A stretch of DNA of 64,000 nucleotides from Termitomyces sp. T153. Its lineage: Eukaryota > Basidiomycota > Agaricomycetes > Agaricales > Lyophyllaceae. Shown one piece after another: positions 12,300 through 24,044 of this stretch. The position numbers and the translations under genes are program-made. The DNA is taken from contig JACKQL020000088.1 in assembly GCA_018296165.2 (NCBI GenBank), positions 62,001 through 126,000 of the forward strand, read 5' to 3'. Positions within the stretch are counted from its first letter, which is position 1; every line of letters begins with the position of its first letter. The notes under the pieces are model-generated. The model worked only from the letters and a program-made list of their open reading frames with translations, made no database searches and was not told the DNA's origin.

Positions 12300-15200
12300 C
12301 TTAGACCTTCTAGCTAGCTGTGCAGGGCACTGCATGCCCTGCAGCTCCAGATATCTGTCAAGGGCCACCAGGTCCTTGCATTCATAAGGGACTCCCAAGT
12401 GATGTCTCTTCTGCTCTAATCTCCTGTATTATAGATGGCATGTACCCACTATTCAACTTAAATAGTGCAAACTGTGTCATCTCAGAAATACTTGCATTTA
12501 TAGTGAACTCCATTAAGTTTATTTGACTTAACCAGTCTTTTTCCAATTGGCATGTTCAGTCTGACCATCAGTCTGTGGGTGGAATGATGTAGACATTAGG
12601 AGCTTTGCTCCTAACAACTTATGCAGTTCATGCCACCATTTTGACAGGAACTTTGAGTCTTGATTGCTAACAATTGAGCTTGGGAGGCCATCCAGCCTCA
12701 CCACCTCATGCATGTAAATCCAGGACAGCTGCAAAGCTGTTGTAGTAGGGTGCACCAGAATAAGGTGCACCATGCTTGTCATGCAACATATAACTACCTA
12801 TAGGTAGTTATACCCTTTTGATTTAGGGAATGGACTGATAAAGTCCATCCCTATCAAATCCCAGGGCTTAACTGGCACCAGAAGGGAATGTAACTTCTCT
12901 GAAGGGAGCTGGTTGCTACCTTTTGCCTGCTGGCACAGCTGACAAGTGGTACAGAATGCACATGCATCTGCAACCACTGTTAGCCACCAATACCAATGAT
13001 GAATGTACTCTGTCATTCTCTGGGCACTGAAATGCCCCATTACATTGTGTGCTTGCTCAAGCACACTAATCACCAACTCTCACTCCCAAGGTATACAAAG
13101 TACCTCATGGCCCAAGATGTTGGTAGTCCAGATCAACTTGTTTTGGATGTGGAAGAACTTATAGTCCTTTAGTTGAGTCATGATTTCTACAAAGAGCTGG
13201 TCTTTGCTGTATAGGGATCAGATTCAACAGAGGAATTCCCCATCTGTCCTATCTTGGGGTTGAGGATACTGGGCCATCCCTAGGATGGCCTCTCCAAGAG
13301 ACATATTGATCTTGTCCCCCTCCATATCAGACCCATGTTGAGCTTGGGCTGAATCTCCCTTACCATCATTACTAGTGGCTAGTATGTGTGCTTCCTCATC
13401 ATGAATTTTGTGATAATTGTGCACTCACATGCATCCACAGCTAAGTCCATTGCAGAGAGCACATATCTGATCCAGTTGTGCTTGCAGTTCCTATACATGC
13501 ATAGGGGGCAGATCATCCCCCTCTGGGTCAATACAAGCATTTGCACAAATGTAGTCATAGATGTGGTGCACATCTCTAGGAGAGTTGCTCTCAAAGTAGC
13601 AGGATAAACAATCCACTACCTTATTGAGCTCTCCTTTTACATATGTGATGTTAAAATACAATTTTGACATATAATCTGTCCACCATCATTGATGTGGGGA
13701 CAAATTCTGTTGAGTTTTAAAGAACTCAAGTGCTTTATGATCTGTTATCACACAGATTTTGTACCTCAGAAGCTTATCCTCCCACTTGAGGAGGGCTTCT
13801 AAAATAGCCAGAATTTCAAGTTCATGCATGGCATAATTTTGCTGTGCATCAGTGAACTTTTTTAACATGAATCCTGCTGGCCAACATTTCTACCAGCTTG
13901 GACCTTGTCCATACATTGCATCAACACCTGTCTTTGAGGCATTGAGGATCAGCCAGATAGGATCCTTGTGTCAAATATCAATCAGGTGTATGACTGGAGT
14001 TTTGGCACAGATCCTTTTGATCATGTCAAAACACCATTGGTGGATGGGTCACCAATGAAATGGTGGCCTGACCTGTGTCATAGCCATTAATGGCCCAGTG
14101 TACACTGATACATCAGGCAGAAAGTTGCCAATGTCATTCACCAGCCCAACAAACTGTTGGATGTTGTTGTATGCTCTCAGAGTGTACCACTCTTGGATAC
14201 TATTCATCTTCTCTATGTCAGAATGTTTACCCTGCAAGTCAATTACATGGCTGAGGCACTTTATGTGCTTGGCATACAACTTGCACTTCTTCCATTTGAG
14301 GTAGAGCTTGTTGTTTCATAGTCTTTCAAAGACTATTCTAAGGTGCTGCTTGTGTTTCTCAATGGAGTCCAAGAAGACAAATATGTCATCTAAATAGACA
14401 TGCATCCACTTGCCAATGACATCCCTAAAGATGGATGTCATTAGGCATTGAAATGTGGCTGGCACATTACAATTGCCAATCTGCATGATGTTGCTGCAAT
14501 ACATTCTAGTAATGGTCATAAACACAGTCTTAGATACCAAGGTCACTTATCAGGGGAAGATGATACTGGTTCTTTTTGGTGACTTTGTGAAGTTCCTGAT
14601 AGTCAATGAAGAGTCAGAAAGAGCCATTCTTTTTCTTGGCAAATAGGACTGAAGCTCTGGCACCAGAGATCAAGGAGTGTATAAAACCTTCACTGAGCAT
14701 GTCATCAAGGTAGTTTTTGAGGGCCCAGAGTTTGATTTCTGACATGTTGTAGGTCTTGCTGAATGGAGCAGTTGTTTGACTGGCCCAGATCTCTGGTTTT
14801 GTAGGAGGAGGACAGAGTGTTATAGCATAGATCCTATCATCCACTTCAATGGTCTTGTCTGGAGACTCAGGATCCAGAGTGCCAGCAGATTCTCCTTCAC
14901 GTTCATCTTCCTTCTGAGGTTCACATCCAACACCATGAACATTCTCATAGAGGGCCTTGCTATGAAGAAATGTCAGAGGGGGAAAATTCAGGTGGTCAAG
15001 ATCAGCATAAGAAAAATACCTGGCATAACAGGCATGCATAGCAGCATGCTTACAAACCTTTGCTCTATGCTCCTTGTAGGCTTTTGTCTGCACAAGTCAT
15101 GCAACAATGAGGACAGCAACTCATCTTCACTGCACCCTTAGTCCAGTCAATCTTGGAGTTATGTTCACATAGGTGAATTCTAGAATCATGTCTTGCTTCC

Positions 15201-15420
15201 CCAAACTAGTGACAGCAAAAGTGGCTTGCTCAGAGTGGCTCTGGTGATGAAGAACCAGATCCACTATAGAACAATAGAGCCAGCCTCATTGAGCATGCCA
15301 TCAACATTGTACACAGCAATAGGACAAGAGAGGGGGCAAGTGGTGAGACAATGTCATTGCACATAGTCTGCATTAAGGAAGAGGCCTGTTGCCCCACTGT
15401 CAAGTAAGGTAACAACACTT
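12300..15420 (-). pseudogene. Broken Ty3-type pol polyprotein (E0)
   Basis: Domains appear in the usual Ty3 order on the minus strand. The aspartic protease core TLLDSGATG is at about 15410-15385. The N-terminal part of reverse transcriptase is at 15093-14614, and the active site YLDD is at 14396-14385. The connection region is at 14279-14049, and RNase H is at 13868-13686 with ITDHKALEF. The integrase zinc-binding part and first core motif GMDFISPFP are at 13076-12798. The rest of the core, with SNQDSKF and FHPQTDGQTEHAN, is at 12782-12528, and a short remnant runs to about 12300. The frames are broken by stops and shifts, mostly TGA/TAG as CpG decay would create. The integrase motifs point to the chromovirus/sushi side of Ty3-type elements, which is inference. 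Confidence 0.88.
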
Positions 15421-16323
15421 CAAGACTGCTGGGTGTCCATTATCTCAATTTCTACCTGTAGCTTCAAAGAGTTGGTGGAGGGGGTGGAAGCAACAATGTA
15501 ATGATAGGAGAAACAACATTCCCATGCAGCAATTCAAGGGCATGAATTAGGAGGTGTGTTCCCAGCTGAGACTTTAGCTGGGAGGGGGCTTTGTATGTCT
15601 GAGGGGGGGCTCATTGTTTTGGGCATAGTATCAAAGCCAGCAAATAGATATATTTGACAGGAGAGTGAAACAATTAGCACTATAAAATGAATATACTTTG
15701 GATCTCTCTCTACTGGCTGTGTGACTGAGCCATAGCCTTCAGAGTTTGCCCTTACAGGTGTTAATGTTGGTCACAGTGCCAGGTGAGGTGGTTGTGGGGG
15801 CAACTGGAGTAGTTGCCTTGAGAAAACTTCTAAGCAGCCATATCAATGCTTCAGTAGAGTGGATGGTCACTGACTCTGGTGTGAGCATAGCTTAAGAGGG
15901 CATGCTGGTAGGTTTGGATGGGTTAGGTAGGCTTTCAGTAGTCAACAACAATGCACCAGATTCAATTGCAACTGCAGGTTTGATAGAGGGTTCAGCTATA
16001 AGCTCCTCTGTAAAGGCTTGCAAAGCATTCATGTAATGTTTTCATTGTAGTTCTTGCAGCCTACATTGCATGGCTTGTAAGTCAGAACCAGCTGTTGGTT
16101 CTGTACTATAGGTATGCAAGTGAGGCAATCCCTTCAACTTGCACCCTCTTTTCTTATAGTCCATTTGTACTTTACTTGCAAAACTGCTAGTTGTTGTATC
16201 CTCTGAACTGTGGCTAGGTGGCAGCTGGGTAGATGTCAATGGCCATAAAGCTTGGACACTGTGGGATTTGGGGAGTACCTTGGGCTCACACTGTCCTTTG
16301 CACAAGGAACAATTGGAAGTCAT
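12300..16323 (-). mobile_element. E0: truncated Ty3-type retrotransposon
   Basis: This segment contains a broken gag-pol on the minus strand, with a possible gag-like region at 15470-16323 (a frame with CSLCKGQC and a basic stretch, weakly supported). No LTR pair was found. At its 3' end the coding similarity stops near 12300, apparently truncated. The protein differs clearly from that of E1/E2, so E0 is a separate Ty3-type family. Confidence 0.75.
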
Positions 16324-17311
16324 TTCATAAGTGAATTACAGAGCCAGGGTAGCAATCAAAGTTCCTGGCAAGTACTATATCTATGTAGACATTGCCAATT
16401 TTAAGCACTACAACATGATTGCAGGGATGCCATTCATGAGGACCCATCATGAGTATTAATAATTTTTGATTATTTTTGTTTTTCCAGAATGATTTGAAAA
16501 TAAGCATCAATCCAGCTTTAATACTATGGCTAATTCACTCAACTATTATATTACATAGATGGAATTGCATTAGTGCTCTTATATGCCCATATTTTCTGTC
16601 TGATTTTTTGCTGATGATTCTATACTATTTGGTTATGTGTAGCAGTGCCTTTCAGCACTGTTTATTTAATTACTACTATCACCTAATATAAGGCATCTAC
16701 TTGCATACATATAGTCACAACTTATACATTGGTTTTGGCTTATGTGTTGTGCAATGTGAGCAGTGAGAATTCTAACAATACCATTTCAATTGGCCCACCA
16801 AAGGATGACAGGAGCAGCAGAAATGATATGGCACCATTCATTAGCCTTTGTCAGTGGACTGCCTATACTGGACCTCATTCTTGTTGCCCTTATTCCAAAC
16901 ATTCTTTCTCCTCATGTCTGTACTTAGAATACTGAAGTTTGCTGTAAAGTAACATTGTACATTTTTGTGTGCTGATCATTGGCTGAACAATTATATTCAT
17001 CTTCAAGGTAATCAGTTAGAACAAACATATGCTCTGACTTGCTATCACACACATAGTAATCCTTGTCATAGACATCTGCAGTGATGTATTTGCCCTCTTC
17101 TTTGTCTGCACTTCTAGTACTCTGATATGTCTAGGAGCATTTTTGGAGGCCTCTGCATATATTGTATATGTCACCCAATCATTCCTAACCCTTCCCATCC
17201 TACAGCCATTATCAGCTCAATTCATTGTTTGGCAGAGGCTGGGCCAAGGACAATGAGGCCATCTCCATTCAGGTGAGCACAAGCTGCTCTTTCACATATG
17301 TTCACTATATC
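16324..17311. other. No gene seen; degenerate repeat-like sequence
   Basis: AT-rich, CpG-poor sequence. One minus-strand segment (about 17130-16930) reads without a stop and contains DVYDKDYYVCDSKSEHMF, which could be a relic of a transposon-encoded domain, but I do not recognise it. Nothing else is supportable. Confidence 0.3.
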
Positions 17312-17313
17312 TA

Positions 17314-17802
17314 CAGTGGCTCAAAAAACTATCCAAATATTTCTTGAAAGATATCTTCCTTGCAGAGTAAAGGCCCTCCTCCTACATGGACACATTCACA
17401 CCAGGCACCAGCACTACTCATCAAGATGATCTCACTGCACCTTCCAATGGCCATGCAGCTCATAGAAATATTTCAGACCCAGCTCTCAACCATTTGGCTC
17501 ATAAAGCAGGTATTCTTTCAATGTAAGCCATGAGCAAGTCAAATTGCTTGCAGAGCCTACTTACCTCTCATGTTTTAGTCTTTGTTCTTTCCCACAGTAT
17601 CATAGCTATCTTCTCTCCATTTCATCATTTGCCCTCCCAGTATCAAATACACCTCCTCTTGTTCAAAGACTTTATTGAAAGGATACAGGATTTGAGCAGT
17701 TATCAAGTCAAATAGAGAACATACAAAGTACTAGATACCAAAATTATAGATGCTCAAAATTCAAAAAGTATGAAAGATTGGGGGCAGTTTTTTGAGCCAC
17801 TG
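17314..17802. mobile_element. 489-bp terminal-inverted-repeat element, TA-flanked (Tc1/mariner-type MITE candidate)
   Basis: A perfect 17-bp inverted repeat, CAGTGGCTCAAAAAACT, starts at 17314 and ends at 17802, and each end is bordered by TA (17312-17313 and 17803-17804). TA target duplication and CAGTGG-like ends are typical of Tc1/mariner elements. The interior has no transposase frame, so it would be non-autonomous. Confidence 0.7.
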
Positions 17803-17804
17803 TA

Positions 17805-19900
17805 TCAATCTGATTACATTAGTAGTGCTTCCACTTATCTCTGTGAATCTCATATTTTCAAAAGAAAACCTATCTCTACAAAGTCTCAAACCCTTTACTG
17901 ATGAAAGTACATGACGTACTCGTGATTGTTTGTTCCTCAATGATCTTATCTGGACCCACCTCATGCAATGTATGCAAATGCAGCAACGTTTTCCATGCAT
18001 GTTTTACTTATTGGAGTTCAACTACTTCCGTCGAACTCCAGGTGAGCCCATAGTTACAATTGCCCTGTATATTCCTTCGTATCTAATTAAAACTACTTCC
18101 GTTGAACTCCAGAACTCCAGCCCGAATTCCTCTGAGATTTCTTATTTACTGTTCTGCCGCGCTGACTTCGACCTGTCCCGTATATTTCCGACGTGTCTGT
18201 TTGTCATTCTCCTAGCGCGTCCTACCCGTCTCTGCAAAATTTCATTGACAAAATAACTGAAACTGCCATTGGGAGGAGTTTGCGCTATTTTCTACCCATC
18301 ATAACCTACACAAAACTGCCTTGAGATACAGTGGTAGAGGTCAAAGAATCCAGAAAGACAATGTGAATCCCATATGGGCTCACAGTGACTTTGGCAGGGG
18401 AAAATGTGTTCGAGCAGACGGAACCCCTTCTCTTGTTACTTTATGTAAAAGAGGTCAAGGGATCCTTGTTTGGAAACATTTTCTTTCCCACAGCACTCCA
18501 TCCTACAATTATGGCTTTTTTACCACTGTTATGGGAGAACATGATCACCAATGTAAGTACCATTAATTCTATGATATATACAATGAAATTGACAAGAAAT
18601 GTCTTAACAACATATGTACCAAAAGCCATGGCGCTCCATATCTGTCGGCCTGAGCTTCTCAAGCCAGGGCCAAGCTGGGCCCAGCACATGACTATATGTA
18701 ATGTAAAGGTAATAGTCATTGGACACTCCGGTGCACACCTAATATGTACAATTGCCCAGCCAGAATTCAATATTTCATTTTGAAACAGAAGATCGGCAGG
18801 GATCAATATCAATGGAGTAGCAAACCCGTGACGCCGGGCCTTCCGTCAAGTCTAATAACGAGAAAAAAAAACATACACACATGATCTGCCAGACTTTCAT
18901 TTAGATAAACTCAGTGCCTCCTCACGAGGGGGTCCGAGTTTATAATTTTACAACTTACGAGAAAATTGCATGATGTTTTTTTTTTGATGTTCTCGAGTTC
19001 GCGAACCTCAAAAAGAAACTTTAAGCAAGGATCTCCAGTCCAGACTCTTGGAAGAGGGCACATGACCCATGCCGAAATACCCCCACTAAGAATAAAAATA
19101 TCAGAATGAAAGAATAATTAGAATGATTCCATATGGAAAGACAACCGGCCACGAGGGTGGCTGCTCGCCGGCATCAGCCCTATCGGGGCTTGAGTACGGG
19201 CCAGCTACGATTAGAGTGTGATGGCCGATGACGACGAATTACAGCATTGGAATGGAATTGGCCGTTGTTTAGAGCCTGGACAACGAATTACAGCATTTTT
19301 GGAATAATGGAGGTGGGAGTTTGGTGTTTGAGACTAGAGTAAGAGCTTGAGTTAGTTTAGAGCTCGAGTTTTTTGAGTTTTGAGTTGGGAGAGTTTCAAG
19401 TTTCAAGTTTCTAGATGGAGTTGGAGCTGGAGTTGGTTAGAGTTGGAGGTCATTGGAGGTGGAGGTGGAGTCGGAGTAAGTGAAGTTTTGTAGTTGTTGG
19501 AGTGAGAGGATATAATAAAATGGGGTAGGACAGAATTATTGATAGCGCCATCTGGGTTTCATCACTGGTACGGATCACTGGTAACCGAATCCAAGTAACT
19601 GTATGCCCATCGGAGAAAGTTGTAATCCAAGACCTGAAATTCACAATGAATTCGGAATCGAGGATGTGGTTGTGTTTCTGCCATGAGTTTGCCTTGAGTC
19701 CATGATCCTTTTTGCCAGTGCGAGAAATAAAGCAATCTGTGCCTCTGCTGCTCGATATTCGCAACCCAGAATTGGACACCTGTAAGTCTGCAAGTCAAGT
19801 GCGGGCCCAAGATCCCCAAGAGGCAAGGACAGCCCTGAGAGTGCGCAGTCAGCATGCTAAACCAGTGATCCTGCAAAACACAGATGATAGATGCCCAGTC
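17805..19900. other. Left border of the gene island, no gene seen
   Basis: CpG dinucleotides reappear at about 17.9 kb. An ACTACTTCCGT(C/T)GAACTCCAG block occurs twice (near 18023 and 18091). A stretch at about 19320-19500 is built of short GAGTT/GGAGGT-type repeats. No frame longer than about 130 codons is convincing, and I found no tRNA or other RNA gene. Confidence 0.4.
18904..18943. other. Compact inverted repeat (hairpin)
   Basis: ATAAACTC (18905-18912) is repeated inverted as GAGTTTAT (18936-18943). Between them a second small stem CCTC/GAGG can form. Whether it is transcribed cannot be told from the sequence. Confidence 0.4.
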
Positions 19901-20337
19901 GCGAGCTGGGTTTATCTATGTATCTAAAAAAAAGTGAACGATTGTTCAAGGAAGGATCCGAGCATAGATGTGGAACTCATGGAATGTTCATATGGATCAC
20001 GGTGGATTTGTTGATCCTGCCAGCACTGGCCGCTGCTATTGACCTTGTAAAGTTTTCAGAGTCTATGACTAGTACTTGTTTGCCGGTGAGAGACTCAGAG
20101 AGAAATAACTTGAACTTTGTCTGCGCTAGCTAAATTCGCAGCTGAATTCGGACAATTGTAATTGTAGCTGCAGGTCTGTAAGTAACACTCCAAGTTGCCG
20201 TCAAGTTGTCCAGCACCACCAGAGTGCTCTACGCTCGATTTCTCCAAAAACTACTTCAAATTCAAGATTGGAGCGAGGTTCAAGACTCTCGAGAATTATG
20301 AGAGTTATTGTAACAAGAGAGAAAGAAAGAAAGAAGA

Positions 20338-20640
20338 GGTAGACAGCAGGATGAGTGCAAAGACGACAAACATGAGGAAGAGGAGATAAGCCAGAAAACT
20401 AGACATATAACTACAGAATTTTGACCCATCTAGGTTACTGAGTCATGTAACATGCAAGGCTCAATGAAAAACTAGATGAACAATAGCGGGGGCAGACTAT
20501 ATAAAATAATGTTGGCTTTTACAGGGTGTATGGCCACTTCGAAGCGAAGAGGAGCATGTCAGAACCGATGATGTTACAGGATACTACTGATATACCAACC
20601 CTTAGTCCATACTGAAAGGAATCAAGAATGGGGGATGATG
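20338..20640. repeat. Extra block of the long array unit, first copy
   Basis: This sequence, from GACAGCAGGATGAGTGCAAA through GGCAGACTATATAAAAT to a block with CAGGATACTACTGATATACC, is found only here and at about 23329-23710. It turns a 420-bp unit into a 765-bp unit at both ends of the array. The second copy carries about 80 more bases after TTGGCTTTTACA, including three CTAGTGG repeats. Confidence 0.8.
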
Positions 20641-22650
20641 TTTGGCTGGCAGGAGCATTGGCGAGGGGGGAAGCTGGGTTTATCTGTGTACTTTTCAAAA
20701 AACAAAAGTGGACGATTGTTCATGGATGGATCCGAGCATAGATGTGGAACTCACGGGATGTTCATGTGGATCACGGTGGATTCGTTAATTGCGCTGCTAC
20801 TTACTTTCGAAAGTTTTCCGAACGAGTCTATGACTAGTACTTGTTTGCCAGTGAGAGACTCAGAGAAAAATAACTTGAACTTTGTCTGCACTAGCTACAT
20901 TCACAGCTGAATCCGGACAATTGTAATTATTACTGTAAGTCTGTAAGTCTATAAGTAACACTCCAAGTTCCCGTCAAGTTGTCCAGCACTACCAGAGCGC
21001 TCGACGCTCGATTTCTCCAAGGACTACTTTAGAATCAAGATTGGAGCGAGGTTCAAGATTCGAGATCTAAGAAAGAAAGAAAGGAGGAAGAGGTAAAGAA
21101 ATATCAGACTTACAGAGCTGGGTTCTATCTATGCACTCAAAAATTGTTGTTCAAGCAAGGGTCCGAGCATAAATGTGGAACTCGATCACGGTGGATTTGT
21201 TAATTCTGCCAGCACTGGCCACTGCTATTTACTTTCGAAAGTTTTCCGAACGAGTCGATGACTAGTACTTGTCTGCCAGTGGGATACTCGGAGAGAAAGA
21301 ACTTGGTCACAGCGACATTCGGACAATTGTAATTATAACTGTAGCTGTAAGATCCGTAAATCACACTCCAAGTTCCCGTCAAGTTGTCCGACACCACCAG
21401 AGTGCTCTACGCTCGATCTTTCCAAGGACTACTTCAAATTGAAGATTGGAGCGAGGTTCAAGATTCGAGATTCATTTGTAACAAGAGAAAAAGAAAGAAA
21501 GAAAGAAGAGGTAGAGAAAGATCAGACTTACAAAGCTGGGTTTTATCTATGCGTTCAAAAATTGTTGTTCAAGCAAGGGTCCGAGCATAAATGTGGAACT
21601 CGATCACGGTGGATTTGTTAATTCTGCCAGCACTGGCCGCTGCTATTGACCTTGTAAAGTTTTCAGAGTCTATGACTAGTACTTGTTTGCCAGTGAGAGA
21701 CTCGGAGAGAAATAACTCGAACTTTGTCTGCGCTAGCTCAATTCGCAGCTAGATTCTGACAATTGTAATTATAACTGCAAGTCTGTAAGTAACACTCCAA
21801 AAGTTGTCCAGCACCACCAGAGTGCTCTACGCTCGATCTCTCCAAGGACTACTTCAAATTCAAGATTGGAGCGAGATTCAAGATTCGAGATTCATTTGTA
21901 ACAAGAGAGAAAGAAAGAAGGGGAGACTCACAAAGCTGGGTTTTATCTATGCATTCAAAAATTGTTGTTCAAGCAAGGGTCCGAGCATAAATGTGGATAC
22001 TCGATCACGGTGGATTTGTTAATTCTGCCAGCACTGGCCACTGCTATTTACTTTCAAAAGTTTTCAGAGTCTATCGATGGCTAGTACTTGTTTGCCATTG
22101 AGAGACTCGGAGAGAAATAACTTGAGCTTTGTCTGCACTAGCTAAATTCGCAGCTAAATTCGGACAATTGTAATTGTAGCTCTAAGTCCGTAAATCACAC
22201 TCCAAGTTCCCGTCAAGTTGTCCGACACCACCAGAGTGCTCTACGCTCGATTTCTCCGAGGACTACTTCAAATTCAAGATTGGAGCGAGGTTCAAGATTC
22301 GAGATTCATTTGTAACAAGAGAGAAAGAAAGAAAGAAGAGGTAGAGAAAGATCAGACTTACAAAGCTGGGTTTTATCTATGCGTTCAAAAATTGTTGTTC
22401 AAGTAAGGGTCCGAGCATAAATGTGGATACTCGATCACGGTGAATTTGTTAATTCTGCCAGCACTGGCCACTGCTATTTACTTTCGAAAGTTTTCCGAAC
22501 GAGTCGATGACTAGTACTTGTCTGCCAGTGAGAGACTCAGAGAAAAATAACTTGAACTTTGTCTGCACTAGCTACATTCACAGCTGAATTCGGACAATTG
22601 TAATTATTACCGTAAGTCCGTAAGTAACACTCCAAGTTCCCGTCAAGTTG

Positions 22651-22820
22651 TTGAAATACGATTACCGCGTTGTCATTAACAATGCTTGTGGAGCGCCGTA
22701 TGGCTCCTCGTCAACTGTTTAGGTCAAAAGGCTGTAGTCTCTTGTGTGCGTTATATGTTCTTGATCATATTGGTTTCAGGCTTCCAGCTTTCTGGCCTGA
22801 TCATTCGTATGCTTTCAGGC
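22651..22820. other. 170-bp unique insertion inside one repeat unit
   Basis: Other units read GTCAAGTTGTCC without a break. Here about 170 bp, starting TTGAAATACG, separates GTCAAGTTG from TCCAAACACC. It has no relative elsewhere in the window, no clear inverted ends and no recognisable protein. Confidence 0.6.
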
Positions 22821-24044
22821 TGTCCAAACACCACCAGAGTGCTCTACGCTCGATCTCTCCAAAGACTACTTCAAATTCAAGAATGGAGCGAGGTTCAAGA
22901 TTCGAGATTTATTTGTAACAAAAGAGAAAGAAAGAAGGGGAGACTCACAAAGCTGGGTTTTATCTATGCATTCAAAAAATGTTGTTCAAGCAAGGGTCCG
23001 AGCATAAATGTGGAACTCGATCACGGTGGATTTGTCAATTCCGCCAGCACTGTCCGCTGCTATTTACTTTCGAAAGGATTTCGAACGAGTCGATGACTAG
23101 TACTTGTCTGCCAGTGGGATACTCGGAGAGAAAGAACTTGGTCACAGCGACATTCGGACAATCGTAATTTGTAGCTTTAAGTCCGTAAATCACACTACAA
23201 GTTCCCGTCAAATTGTCCAGCACCACCAGAGTGCTCTACGCTTGATCTTTCCAAGGACTACTTCAAATTCAAGATTCTCGAGAGTTATGAGAGTTATTTG
23301 TCACAAGAGAAAAAGAAAGAAAGAAGAGGTAGACAGCAGGATGAGTGCAAAGACGACAAACATGAAGAAGAGGAGATAAGCCAGAAAACTAGACATATAA
23401 CTACAGAATTTTGACCCATCTAGGTTACTGAGTCATGTAACATGCAAGGCTAAATGAAAAACTAGATGAACAATAGCGGGGGCAGACTATATAAAATGAT
23501 GTTGGCTTTTACATACTAGTGGCTAGTGGCTAGTGGCCAGCCATCGATTGCAACACTCACGCGTGGTGACATGCGTCTTGAGTTTTTGGTACATTTCGTT
23601 GATAACTGGGTGTATGGCACCTTCATGTCAGAACCGATGACGTTACAGGATACTACTGATATACCAACACCCTTAGTCCATACTGAAAGGAATCAAGAAT
23701 GGGGGATGATGTTTGGCTGGCAGGAGCATTGGCGAGGGGGGGAAGCTGGGTTTATCTGTGTACTTTTCAAAAAACAAAAACAAAGCTGGACGATTGTTCA
23801 TGTGGATAATGGTGGATTCGTTAATTGCGCTGCTATTTACCTTGTAAAGTAACGAGTCTATGACTGGTACTTGTACTTGTTTGCCAATAAGAGACTCGGC
23901 GAGAAATATCTGGAGTCACACCTAAATTCGAACAATGTATTAACACCCCAAATTCCCGGATACAGATTCGAGATTTATTGTAACAAGAGCAGAGACGGCA
24001 AACAGGATACGAAAAAAGAAAAGCAATTGCGTGGTCGTAAGTAC

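Larger units (their letters stand above)
19930..24010. repeat. Tandem array of about 400-bp units, eight copies
   Basis: A block with (A/G)TGACTAGTACTTGT recurs, with small changes, at about 20067, 20830, 21255, 21671, 22078, 22506, 23092 and 23857. Each unit carries in order: GGTCCGAGCATAAATGTGG, GATCACGGTGGATTTGTTAAT, the TAGTACTTGT block, CGGACAATTGTAATT, CTCCAAGTTCCCGTCAAGTTG, ACCACCAGAGTGCTCTACGC and a GAGAAAGAAAGAAAGAAG run. Spacing is mostly 407-428 bp. The first and last intervals are about 765 bp because they hold an extra block, and one is 586 bp because of an insertion. Short frames inside are not conserved as coding. CpG content is normal, unlike the transposons. Confidence 0.9.

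Noticed and set aside
21200..21397. Similar 63-65-codon minus frames in two array units (also 23035-23226)
   Set aside because: The frame is not kept in the other units, which contain stops and shifts; similarity follows from the tandem repeat itself.
21384..22406. Recurrent plus frames reading TTRVLYAR...LLQI in array units
   Set aside because: They arise from the repeated DNA and the GAAAGAAAG run; lengths and frames change from unit to unit and there is no consistent start or splice context.
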